Shown here: positions 39,268 to 50,880 of the stretch, one piece after another
Numbering within the stretch: the stretch's first letter is position 1
Layout: the number at the start of each line of letters is the position of its first letter
Source: Panagrolaimus kolymaensis
Taxonomy: Eukaryota; Nematoda; Chromadorea; Rhabditida; Panagrolaimidae
NCBI GenBank assembly: GCA_028622995.1
Contig: JAJQJQ010000004.1
Location: 1,612,001 to 1,676,000, forward strand
Direction of reading: 5' to 3'
DNA: 64,000 bases
The notes under the pieces: generated by a model
The model's database searches: none
Told to the model about the DNA's origin: nothing
The model's input: only the letters and a program-made list of their open reading frames with translations
Program-made: the position numbers and the translations under genes

Positions 39268-39282
39268 TGCCAAATTTTGGCA
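39268..39282. repeat. Palindrome at the right edge of the array
   Basis: TGCCAAA-T-TTTGGCA begins three bases after satellite similarity ends (39265). It may be chance or mark the breakpoint. Confidence 0.6.
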
Positions 39283-40145
39283 ACTATGTATTTAGAAATA
39301 TAATGGATGACTTTGCAAAAAAATAAGTTGATGAGTTATTTTAGTTAAACTTTGGTTATTATTCTTGTAGTTTTTTTCTTTTTGATTAAGTGTTTATCCT
39401 CATTTCAACACTTCTGCCCACTTGAGGATATAAATGTTTTTAAATATAAGTCTCAGCGGAATATGAATCGGTATAAAAAAGAGCGTCATAAGTTGTTTGT
39501 AGGTTTCTACGTTGTTTGAAATAATTCATTCATAAATTTTTATTCTATTTTAAGTAAGTAAAGCAAAACAATGGAAGGCGGAATTGTAAAGCCTTTCGGG
39601 AATCTAGAATTTTTTGATTTTAAACTTTATTTTGAGGCTTTTTTATAGAAGCTGGTAGCTTTGTGAATTAGTTTTCTTCCAACTTTGGGCGTCGAAGAAA
39701 TCCATTTACTAAAACTTTGTTCTTGCTTTATATAAAAGCATTTTATCAAAGTTAAACTTTTAGCTTCCATTAGAATCTCACGTCATCGCTACCCAAAAAC
39801 ATGCTATTGATAAACTGTTTTAGCTCTTACTTTTTTGTTTTGTTTATTTGCGTTTAAAGTTATTTGTAACTTTGACTACAAACCTCCTTCACAACATTCC
39901 AATTTAATTCTAAATAAAAAAACATAAAAATTTGTTACAACTTTTATCGCGTGTAATTGACGCTGCCACTTTTTCTCATCAATGGCATTCTTTTATTTTT
40001 CGTTTTTGTTTGACACTTTTTTCTCATTATGCTATTGAATTTATTTTTATTTATTAGGGCCAAAATATTTTATAAATTTCTAATATAAGAAACAATATCA
40101 ATAAAAAAATTTTTTAGGAAATTTTAATTTCTCAAACCAAAAACT
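39283..40145. other. Intergenic between array and secreted-peptide gene
   Basis: AT-rich unique sequence without a gene; it should include the promoter of the gene at 40146. Confidence 0.4.
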
Positions 40146-41099
40146 ATGCTTTCACGAACACATTTTTTTATCTTTACCCTTGCCCTTACTGCTGTATATG
40201 GATTTTATATAATTACTACAGATGATGATGATGGTTTGAGATATCCAGTAAGTTTAGCTTATCAGAGTCTTGGTTAATGGACTTGAAAAATTATAGGGTT
40301 CTGAAGGATATGATAATGATGATGTGTTACCTCTTTCAAATAATGGTTTCGTTCCACAAGTTGCTATGCCAGAAGATGTAATGGTATTTAGTGATGATGA
40401 CGATGATTATATGGATCGCGTTGATCGGCTTCAACATGCTTTAAGAACCAAACGAAATGTCATAGCTTTAGCTGATGCATATTCGCAAAATATAAGACCT
40501 GTGGATTTGGATGGGTTAGTTTTTTCCCTGGTCTCGAACACCTAAGGAATCCATTTTTGAGTTTAATATTATTTACAACGCTTCCAAATTAAGGCATTTA
40601 ATAATTCAGCTAATACGACTTCAAGAGATTTAAAAAGATAAAAGTTTCATTCTGAGAATGAGTTGTTGAAATCCTTGCTTGTTTTTTTCGTTGTTATTCT
40701 TTCGAATTTCCGTTTGACAGAAACCTTTATTTTTTTTTATTCAACTGACTCATTTGTTTCGTTCTAAATCTATTTTTCTTTGCCATTTTTGACATGACTA
40801 AAACCAATCCTATCCTTGTTTTCACTTTTTCGAAATCAAAAAAGAATTAAATTCCACTCTTTTAAATCTTATTTTCGATCCCTCATGACTCGTTTGCTTT
40901 TTTTTTAAATCAAGGAATCAAAAACCTTCTTCCATAGTAAAATCCTATAAATTTTAGAATGCGGTTAGTGAGACAACCCATAATTGAATATGATGACGAA
41001 GACGAATATGAAGATGTAATGCCAGTAGCACCTCGAAGAAATAAACGTTCATTCCCAATTGATTCAGAAGTTCCCATATCATTTATTGTTTTTGATTAA
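40146..41099 (+). CDS. Small acidic secreted protein, possible peptide precursor
   Basis: Three exons (40146-40247, 40297-40514, 40958-41099) join in frame to 153 residues. The N-terminus (MLSRTHFFIFTLALTAVYG) is a signal peptide. The rest is rich in Asp/Glu (DDDD, DDDDDY, YDDEDEYED) and has basic sites of the kind cut by prohormone convertases: LRTKR and RRNKR. Cleavage would release a ~48-residue middle piece and a 16-residue C-terminal piece (SFPIDSEVPISFIVFD). This layout is like neuropeptide precursors in which acidic spacers separate peptides, but I recognise no known peptide and see no Gly-Lys-Arg amidation site. It could also be a cuticle-associated acidic protein. The tandem TTTATTGTTTTTGATTAA just after the stop is a local duplication. 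Confidence 0.75.
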
Positions 41100-43132
41100 T
41101 TTATTGTTTTTGATTAATTTATTGCTTCCAAAAATACAAAAAAGATGCATAGTTATTTACAAAAAACTTTATTCTCTTTTCACTCTTCATGTTTATTTTT
41201 TTACGTTTTAAAAAATTTCCCTTCAGATCTCTTTTATTTTATTTAAAGCTTTAAAATTAATGTTTAATCATTGAATAAAAAAAATATATAAAGAAAATCC
41301 TATCAAATAATTAGTCATCATCAAATTCACAAAAAAATAATTCTCGAAAAAGAAACTGATAAAAGTTTTGGTGGAAAAAAATGTTTGACCTCTTTTTTTT
41401 GAGATTTCGTCGGTTTTTTCTGGATTAAAAAAACATGCATAAAACTTTTTTTTGTTTGTCAGCGAGAAAGAATGCTGAAAATAAACCTAATAAAAAAGAA
41501 CTTTCGCTCTCTTTTTTAAGATTTCGAAAATATAAAAAGTTCATAAAAATGGATAGTTTTTGATTCTCAATAAGTAAGGAAAGAAAAAGTCAAACTGAAA
41601 AAACACACAGTAAATATAAAAAGCAAATGCACAACGATAAAATAATTGTTCAATCATATATAAAAGAAGTTATAAAAAATGTTAAAACTATCATTAACTT
41701 TAGTAATAACATGAAAATTTTAAAGTTTTTGTAATTCCAAAATAAACTTTTTATCTTTATTTGCAAAAAAACTGTGTTTTCAAGCACTTGAATTTGACCG
41801 TCAAACATTTTAAATATACCCTTCTTATAGAAACTCATTGACCTCCAATCTATTGAATTTGGATTTCCAAGAATCTTCAAAACAACAAAAAAAGATTTTA
41901 TTATAGAATCTTCGGTTATTCATCGAGTCAAGTACTTCATCTTTAGAATCGCTCGCTTTTTTTTTCTTCAGATGTCATCCAAAAGAATCTCGCTCTTTCT
42001 TTTTTTTTATGTATGTGCTTTTATTCTCACCGCCACCTAAAAAAATAGAGAAATAAAATCTCAGATGTTTCTTCAATTCGGCGGCGGGAAAGACGAAGAA
42101 GAAGACATTTTTTTTCGTCACATAATTTACCTGCGGAAAAAATCCAAAGAAAAAAAAATGAAATGTTTAATTGTGCTTTTTCACATTTTTTTATATTTCG
42201 GACAGAAGAAGGGTAACGCCCGACGATGGTAGAGTTCAGTAGCTTGGTCATCGGCAACCCGGACATTTATTTTTTTATTTTTGACTGCGGTTGAAAGCGT
42301 AAATTGGGTCAGCAGTCAATTCTTTTTTTATACATGCGCATCAGCCAGCTGCAGCAGTAACACGAGTACTCAAGACACTCGACTGTCAGAAAATTAAAAA
42401 AAAAATCAGGGAGGTGGTGATCATCAACCTTTCCACAAAATGGATATTTTTATGATACTCCTCTCCTGGAAATGAATAATTGAAAGGAAAGAAAGAAATA
42501 AAAAATTAAGTAATTTTTTCTCGGATTTTCTATTTTTGATTGATAAAAAAAAATTTCCAGGATTTTTACTGTAACGTTTGCTCGCCCATTTTTAATTTTT
42601 TTAAATTTTATACGTTTTTCCTTTTATGTAATTTTTATTTGGTATTTATTTAAAAAAAAAGTTTTTTTGGGTGAGGATGACTCAGCCAACAATGAATGAT
42701 AAAATCAACGACCTCTAGCTTTTTGTGTCAACTTTAATTAATATTTTGTTGTTTGAGTGACAACTAGCTAATAAATAATTTTTTCATTAATATTCTTCTG
42801 CTGCGTTATTTCTCTAGCTTCAATAGTTATTTATTTTTACTTTTTAATAATGATTTTATTACGCTTCATTGTCCAAATTTTATATTTTTCTCTCAAAAAA
42901 AGTTTTACATTTTTGAAACCGATCCGTTAAAAAATCGCTCTCTCTTTTTTTACATTTTTTCTTTCTTTATTTTTTTTTGTTTGAAGAAAGTCGTAACTTT
43001 TTTTTTTTTATTTCAATTGGTTTGATCCGAATAAAAAAAACTAGTGATTTACGCGGTTTATTGAGGATTGAAAAATGGATTACATGCAGGCTGAAGAAAG
43101 AAAAAAACCACTTCTTTTTTTAGTTTTCCTCA
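41100..43132. other. Intergenic, upstream of the hedgehog-related gene
   Basis: 2 kb of AT-rich DNA with T and A tracts. Short frames at 41650-41880 and 42027-42266 (minus) are not convincing. A TTTTTTTAG acceptor-like site ends about ten bases before the 43133 start codon and may receive a spliced leader. Confidence 0.4.
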
Positions 43133-46100
43133 ATGAAGTTTTTGGTGGTGGCAACAACGCTTTCTGCGTTGTTGTTTGCTTTAACAAATGCCATATCATA
43201 TCGTTGTGAAAATAATCAAGTTCTTATCGTTCAATCATTTGGAAATGATACAATTCGAATGCATTGTCAAAAACTTAATCTATGTGGATTACAAAATTTG
43301 GTTAGTTTTGAATGAATAATTGCATTTTGGCAAAGATATGATTTTAGAGATGTAATTATGATAGAGAGCAACCATCTTGTGGTGGAAAAAATAACTTTGT
43401 TTCACATGTAAATCAAATAACTCCAACTGGACCGTAAGTTATCTTGTTGTGAACTCAAAAAAAAATGCCTCTTTCATCATTTTAACTTTGTAAAATTTTA
43501 CTCCCCATTTTTTCCATTTTAGAGTTTCACATGTTTGCTGTGAACTTCAACACAATAATGACTTATCCATTCCTAATCATGACGGAAATGATTGCTTTGT
43601 ATATGAATTACCCGACGGAAGTCATGGTGATTCCACATCAGGTCGAATTAGAAAACAACATTCCGTTGATGAAAATGACCAACTTACTGTATTACAAAAT
43701 GCCGCACAAATTCCTGAACAATTTAATGGATATTCGGGATATCGAATGAAATTATTCATGCTTCGAAATAAATCTCCTCCATCCCTCATTGTTAAAGCTA
43801 TCGAAAGGCTTCCGTGAGTTTTTCTTATTTTTTTCATGAATGAATTAATGAGCCTCATTTGTTGCGCAAAATTCTTCAACAAAAAAAGCATTGAAACGGT
43901 TTTTATGGGGTTAAAGAAATATGAGAGGAGCGCATATAATTCATTTGTAGTCAGTTGAAGAAAAAAAAAATGGCGTCAGTTCAAAAATCTGGGACATTTC
44001 TTCTTTGACCATTGAATTTAGTAGTTTTTTTGAAATAGTAAAAATAAAACATAATGAGCTTTTTAAAAACTCAAAAACGAGAACCTTGCAATTTATGAGT
44101 TTTACACAAGTCAAAATTCGATGATTTTAACTTTCACACTCTTAGATTAACTAAAGGTTCCAAGTTTTTTATTATTTAAATAGCAAATTACTATTTTTAA
44201 AACTCTTCTCTCTATCAAGATTACCAATAGCTTTTTAAAAAAATACATACATACATATAAAATTATAGTGATGGTTATCGAGTAACAATCTGTCGACCAC
44301 GTTGCGGTAATTTCATTGGTGAAGAAGAAATTGGTCGAAATGAAAAAACTGTCAAAGCTCCAATAATCACGGGTGATGTTATGCATGGAAAAGTTAAATC
44401 CCCAGCTGAATGGTCCGCGGCGGCTTGGAACGCGTGGGCATCCAGCAGGTTAGATTGATTTCTTGAAAAAATAAATATTGTAAAAGGAAATATTATTTTT
44501 TAGTTGGTCATCATGGAGCACAAGCAAATTAGTTGGGGATGCAGAGGCAGAAGCAAAAGCACGAGGTCAAATTCGTGGTGATCGAAAGAGAATTGAAGAA
44601 GCACCCAATGGCGGTGTTGATAAAAGTTGGGGTGTAAACGCGAATGCGTGGAATTCCCTTGGCCGTGGAGAAGGAAGAGAAGGAGATGGTAGCTCGCCAT
44701 CCACTGGAACCATTAATAATGTTAATGTTCATGCAGCAGGTGGCCTTGGAGGCGCTGGCGGTGATGGCGGAGAAGGCATCGGCGGAACCATCAATGGAGT
44801 TCCATCAGGTAATAGCGTCGCCGTAGCTGGTGCTAAAGGCGCTGGCGTTGGAGTTGGTGTTGGAAGTATCAACGCTGGAAATGGTGGCAAAGGTGCCGGC
44901 TTAGGCGATGGAGATAAAAATGGAAAAGGCAATGGTAAAAGCTATGCTTGTTTCCTTCACTTCCAATACAATTTTTTTAGGCAGTGTTGGCAGCTCTAAA
45001 GAATCCAATGGAGATTCAAACAAAACTGATCCAGCATCAAAAGCTGATGGAAAATCCCCGAATGGCGATGGTAATCAAGAAGTTAGTTTACTACCCGTTT
45101 ATTACATAGGTACATACATACATAAATTACAAAAAAATAATACAAGATAATACAAAATAATAAAATTAGGACAGAATCTAGAAGTTTCAGCAACACTTTG
45201 GTTTACGTTTGAGCATTTCTTCTTCAACTTGTTCGAGATTCTTTCCTTTCGTTTCGGGTAACCACAAGACGATGATAATAACAGAGACGAACAAAAAGCC
45301 GCTGAAGATGAGGAAGACGAAAGGACCCATTAATGCCTAAAAAACCAAAAATTAGTATTAAGAAAATCAATCACATTTAAAAAAAAGCATACAACAAGTG
45401 GAATAAATCCAAGACTGACGAAGAAATTACAAATCCAATTTGTTCCAGTTGCTAAAGCACTTGCAGAAGCTCGAGCATTTGATGCGAACACTTCGTTGAC
45501 ATAGAAGAAAGGAATTGAACCAGGACCAGTTGCAAAGCTGATGACGAAGAATAATACGAGTGCAATGGAGAGGTTTGGAAGCCAGCTGCCCGAAGGTTCG
45601 ATGAGTTCAGTTGTTGAAGGAATAAGAGGAGAACCAGTAGTAAAAGATGAGTTCAAGAGGTTGCGTTGAGGAGTTGGAAGAATGGGAACTGTAGCTGTTG
45701 TAGAATTAAAAGGAACCACATCTTTAGGCTAAAGAAAACGAAATTATTTTTAAAGATGAATTATAGAATAAACTTACAGTAAAATGCATTGAGATTGTAA
45801 GCGATACAGTAGCAACAAGCATTCCAAATGTACCAATGAGAAGTAGCGGACGTCGACCAAATTTAGGATGTTCAACAAGCCAAAACGAAACTGCAGTTTG
45901 AATAACATTTGCTGCTCCCATAGCAAGTGTGGCATAAATTGGCCAATCATCTTTAAGACCAGCTTCTTTGAAGATTGAAGTGGAATAAAACATAGCAGCA
46001 TTAATTCCAGAAAGCTGTTGACTTGCTTGCAAGAAGCATGCTAAGAATGTTGGCCAAAGTAATGCACCTCGGAAGAGATCCCAGACTTTGATTCTAGGTT

Positions 46101-49100
46101 CATTCTAGAAAACAAAAATATATTTCATTATTAAATGTGTTAAATCTTTACCTTGAAAGCTTCAGCTTCTTTGTTGACAGCTTTGATTTCTTTGAGAATT
46201 ATTGAATCATATTCATCGAGGTTACGGTAAGCACACAAATCTTTTGTTGCTTTTTCTTCATCACCTTTGATAACCAATGTGTATTTTGGAGATTCAGGAA
46301 CCCAGAAAAGAGCAATGATTTGGAAGATGGAAGGTACCAGAGGAACAGCTAAAAAAGAAAAAATCAATAATAAGAAATGCTCCAAAAATAAAAATCACTA
46401 CCAAAAATGTATGGCCAAAGTTCAGCAGTTCCAAAGATTTGTTTCAAACCAAATATTTGCGAAATGAGAATTGAAATGCATACGAGAAGTTGAGGTAATG
46501 TTCCTAGAGCTCCTCTCCAATTAACAGGCGCAATTTCGGTGATAAACATAGGAACGACAGAGCTTCCAATTCCAGCATTCAATCCAATGATGAACCTTCC
46601 AACGTGGAAAAGAGGATAAAATTTGACCCAATAAGCTCCAACCATAAGAATACAACCAAGAATGGCGAAGATGTTATTCAAATGAAGAGTTCCTTTTCTA
46701 CCAAATTTGTTTGCCAAGATTCCTAAAAAATTAAATTATTTAATCAACCATTTTTCATGAGAATAATGAAAAATATTACCACTTAGCATTGCTCCGATCA
46801 TTGCAGCAAACGAAAATATTGAAACAGCTGCAGGAAATACAACCATGATTTGTTTATCATCCAAAGGTTCACCGAACGTTGAATTGTGACTTTCACTCAT
46901 CCATTCTTGAATAAACTAAAAAGGACGTAAAAGATTATGTTATTCAAGAATATTCAAACAAAACTAACTTGTTGAGGTGCATTGACAGCTCCAATAGAAT
47001 AGCCAAAGACGAAAGAACTTCCAACAGTTGCAACAGTAACAGCCCATATTATAGATGATGTAAGTGAAGCATTTGGTAAAGTTCCATCAGCATCTGTTAG
47101 TGGAGAATGTTGTTTAGGTGATGAAGGAGCAGATGATTCACCAGACGACGACATTTTCTAAAAATCAATATTTTAGAATCAGTTAATAAAAATCTTGAAA
47201 ATTGACGAGGAAGAAAAAACCAAAAGAATGAAAGACTAAAAAAAGTTGAAGTTGTTTTATTCGAATTTCGAAAACGGTTGTTTGCGTCTTGGGAAAACAT
47301 TGATCGCGCGAAGCATGAAAAAACACAAAAGCAAGCAGCAAGATAATAGGAAGAGTTGAAAAGATAGCCTATTTAAAATTCTATCGCCGCCGCAATTTAC
47401 TTTTCTTTTTTTTAAAGCTTTCGTCATTTTAAACCGAATGTAACATTTTAAACCATTTATGGAAAATCAAGTTCCATAATAGTTGATTCAATTTATTGCT
47501 ACATGGGAAGGTCTTTGGAAAGCAGAAAGGCTAATTTAACACTTCGAAGAACCGTTGAACGATTACTTTGATTCAAATAAAAAATTTTATTAAATAAATT
47601 TTAAACAAAAGAAAAACAAGCTTACTTCAATTTTCTCACTTTAAAAAAACACGTTATAATACATAGTTTGAGGAGATTTAATTAATGTGTATTTGTTTTT
47701 TTAAGGGAAATAATGGAACAGGTAGTGATGGAAAAGGTAAAATCAATGGAGCCGATAGCACTGGCGATGGCAAAGGTCCTAAGTCTAAAGGTGATGGTAG
47801 CGGTGATGGCACAGAAGCTGGTGCTTCTCCCGATAGCGGCAATGGCAGCAAAAAAGGTGGCACTGATGGTGGTGATAAAGCCACAATGATTATGGAACCT
47901 GATGGAGGCATTGAAGGTAATAAAATGAAAAAATGATCATTAATTATTCAAAATCCATTTCAGCTGTTAATAAAGGCGATGAAGAAGATCGAGCAGGATT
48001 AGGTAGCGGTGAAGGTAAATCGGATGGAGGTGATGATGGCAACAAAGGCGATGGAGATGGAAACAAAACATTAGGCAACGGCATCGGAGATGGCGATAAC
48101 AATTCTGGTGGAAAAGTTAAAACCATTTCTGGCCCCAGTCATATTAGCAGCGAAAAAAAGCCCGATACTGATGGAAATAATGGCGTTGGAGATGGAAATG
48201 AAGGAGATGGCAAAGATAAAAATGGAAACGGTGGAAGCGACAAACCTTCAGGCAAAAGCAATGAAGGTGATGGAGCTGGAGGCGATGGTAATGGAAATGG
48301 CAAAGGCCCTGGTAATAGTAATGGAACAGGCGATGGAGATAAGAATAAACTCGGTGGCGGAGCAGGAGGCGACATTGAAGGCGATAACGGAGTTGGAGGA
48401 GGCATCTCCGATGAAGATGGAAATGAAGCAGCTAACAAAGGCGATGCTTCTGGTAATGGCGGTGATGGCTCTGGCACAGGTGGAAATAAAAAAGGCAATG
48501 GTGAACAAAATGGCTCTGATGGCGATGGTGGTGATGGAGGTGAAGATGGCCCAATTAAAAATCCTGCTCGTCCTGCAGGTGGCTCAGGTGAATCTGGGCC
48601 TGATGGTGGAGATGGCGATGGAGATAAAACAGGCACCAATGGCGGGGATAATGGAGAAGGCACGAAACCAGGTGAAACAGATAATGGTGATAAGAAAGGA
48701 GGAGGTGATGGCAATGGTGGAAATACTGGACTCAATGGTGGTGAGAAATCTGGTCCAGATGGCAGCAAAAGCGGTAATGCTAAAAATGGTGAAGCTGCTG
48801 GAAACAAAGGCAAAGGCACTGAAGGTGGAAATAAAAATGCTGAAGGTGATGGCAAAAGCGGAGGTGATAAAAAAGGTGGAAGTGGAGGAAACAAAGGTGA
48901 TGCTGCTGGAAACGCTGGAAGTGGAAATAAAAATGGTGGACATGGAGGACAAAATGGAAATGTTAATAATGGAGCAAATCACGGCAGTGGTGGAACCAAA
49001 CCTGCCACCACTGGCAATGTTCCCAAACCCCCAGCTCCTCAGACACCTGCTCCAAAGGCACCAGCTCCAAAAGCACCAGCTGCTCAGCAACCTGCTCCTA

Positions 49101-50159
49101 AAATATCAGCTCCTAAGACACCAGTTCCTCACACACCAGCTCCTCAACCACCTGTTCCTAAAGTCAATCCCGCAAAAATTGCAACTGACAATAGTGGAAG
49201 CAATGCTGGAGCACACGTTGAACAAAATGTTCCAAAACCTGTTCCAAAACCTGCAACTTCTAATGCAGGTAATGGCAATCCTGCTGGTGCTTCTGCACCA
49301 TCTCCAGCTCCTGCTCCAGCTCGTGCACAAGCTGCTCCAACTATTGCTGCTGATACACCAGCAGCTGCAAGCTCAGGTACAAGTGCTAAAGCAGCAGCAT
49401 CTCCAGCAGCTAATCCAAGTGGCGGTGGCAGCGGTGGTGGCGCTGCTGGAATGCAATGCTTTAGCGGAGATATGGAAGTTACAACTGTGACAGGCACAAA
49501 ACGAATGGATGAACTTGAAATAGGTGATTTAGTTCTTGTTCCAGCTTCAGGCAATTTACTCAAATATGAAAGAGTTGAAATGTTTTATCATCGCGAACCT
49601 GAAACTTCAGCTCGATTTGTTCAAATCAATACTGAAAGTGGGAAAACTTTAACTCTAACAACTCTTCATTTATTGCCATACGACGATTGTGATGCTTTAA
49701 CCGAAGCCCATTTAAATGTTGAAGATGTTGATACTCTCATGAGACAATCCAAGTATGCCATTTTATAACTTTAAAATTTAAAGTTTAAATCCACTAATAT
49801 TGAATGAACATTTTAGATTCGCTCATAAAGCTACTCCCGGTCAATGTGTAATTTCTGTGACTCCATCTGGAACTCTTAGCGTTGATCGAATTATTTCTGT
49901 TACTCGACGAGTTACAAAAGGCATTTATTCTCCTATGACTGTTGAAGGTTCAATCATAGCCAATGGCGTTCTATCATCATGCTTTTCACAACTTGAATCT
50001 CATGCGGTTCAAAAATTAGCTTTTGATGTTTTGATTGGAATTTATAATACTTTTGGATATGTTCGAGATGTTGTTATTGAACCCACTCAAGAAATTCCAA
50101 ACATGTTAAATTATATTCATCAACTTAGTCGATTTGTTTTGCCATTTTCAAAATATTAA
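43133..50159 (+). CDS. qua-1: Hedgehog-related protein with Hint domain, quahog-like
   Basis: Nine exons (43133-43300, 43348-43433, 43523-43813, 44269-44448, 44504-44934, 44981-45081, 47706-47916, 47964-49752, 49817-50159) join in frame to 1199 residues. A signal peptide (to about residue 20) leads into a ~220-residue N-terminal domain with ten cysteines (YRCENN, CCELQ, CRPRC). Then come ~740 residues of Gly/Asn/Asp/Lys-rich repeats, a Pro/Ala-rich part (PAPKAPAPKAPA) and a C-terminal Hint (hog) domain from about 988, starting CFSGDMEV. The catalytic Cys988 and a T-x-x-H (TTLH) are present, so self-cleavage is expected. Length and long low-complexity linker agree with C. elegans quahog (QUA-1, a cuticle/molting protein) better than with shorter warthog proteins, but a warthog is not excluded. 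The exon 6 donor (GTTAGT) was chosen because it alone keeps frame. AATAAA lies at 50255-50260. Confidence 0.8.
45187..47154 (-). CDS. GLUT/SLC2-type facilitative glucose transporter
   Basis: Seven exons (46969-47154, 46780-46915, 46402-46722, 46152-46348, 45778-46104, 45393-45728, 45187-45336) join in frame to 550 residues. This is a major-facilitator sugar carrier with twelve predicted membrane helices, moving hexose down its gradient across the plasma membrane. Signatures include NKFGRKG between helices 2 and 3, PESPKY after helix 6, QQLSGIN (309-315) in helix 7, FGRRP between helices 8 and 9, GPGSIPFF in helix 10 and PETKGK (528-533) after helix 12. QLS-type residues in helix 7 go with GLUT1/3/4-like glucose transporters. 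The likely C. elegans relative is fgt-1; orthology is inference. The N-terminal ~35 residues are Ser/Pro-rich. The whole gene lies antisense inside intron 6 of the hedgehog-related gene. Confidence 0.93.
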
Positions 50160-50880
50160 AAAAAAAATTATTAAAAACTTAAATTAAACAGAGTGTTTTA
50201 TACTCGGGTACTGCCATAATTATTATTTATTTATTTGTATTTAAACGATTCGAAAATAAAGAATATAGTTATTTTTATTTAAAAATTTTTTTAAAGGAGT
50301 TATTTCAGCTTTTTGCATACTGTAGCACCACCATGTTTAATAATGCATTTCTATGCCATTATGTCTTCAGTTTTCTTTTATTACTGAAAAGAAGATTATT
50401 ATGAATATAAATAAAAAATGTGACAAATAAATTTTTCTTCATCTTCTTATAAAAAAGTGTCATTTGCAAAAAGTTCTGTCATCAAAAAAGAAACACGCAA
50501 GTTTTTTTTTCTTCACTATTAGTTAGGGTTAAAAAAGAAAAAAGGAAGAAAGAAAGAGAGATATGACGTTAGAGCTGCGCGTGTCGTCGTTGTCGTCTGT
50601 CAACAAGAAAGAAAAAATGCTGTCATCTTTTTGGTTGTCATTTTATTCGCCTGTCATCCACCAGCAGCAGCATCCAGCAGCGGTGGTTGTGAGTTGTTGT
50701 TGTCGTCGGTTATTTTTTGTTTCCCTTCTTCTTTCAATTCAATTTTTTTCTCGTTGCTTATTGTTTTCATGTTCATTTTTTTTCTTTTTCTCACTTTTGT
50801 GTGTTTTAATTCGCTATATATTGATTTAATTACCGGTAGAAAAAAAAACAAAATTCCATAAAATATTGATGATTTCAGAT
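50160..50880. other. Intergenic, downstream of the hedgehog-related gene
   Basis: It contains the 3' end of the hedgehog-related gene and the 5' flank of the arginine-rich gene. The frames at 50563-50861 are low-complexity. A TTTCAG acceptor ending at 50878 sits two bases before the next ATG, suiting spliced-leader addition. Confidence 0.4.

Noticed and set aside
39079..39273. 64-codon minus-strand frame across the right edge of the array
   Set aside because: It consists of satellite sequence joined by chance to a few flanking bases.
45082..45150. Reading through or using GGTAAT or GGTACA donors in exon 6 of the hedgehog-related gene
   Set aside because: These donors leave phase 1, and the next acceptor at 47706 would then hit a stop at once; the GTTAGT donor at 45082 keeps the frame and the linker composition.
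48090..49490. 466-codon Met/Glu/Ala-rich plus frame and a 251-codon Pro/Ser minus frame
   Set aside because: They are shadow frames of the Gly/Asn/Asp-rich linker exon of the hedgehog-related gene, produced by its GGN/GAT codon bias.
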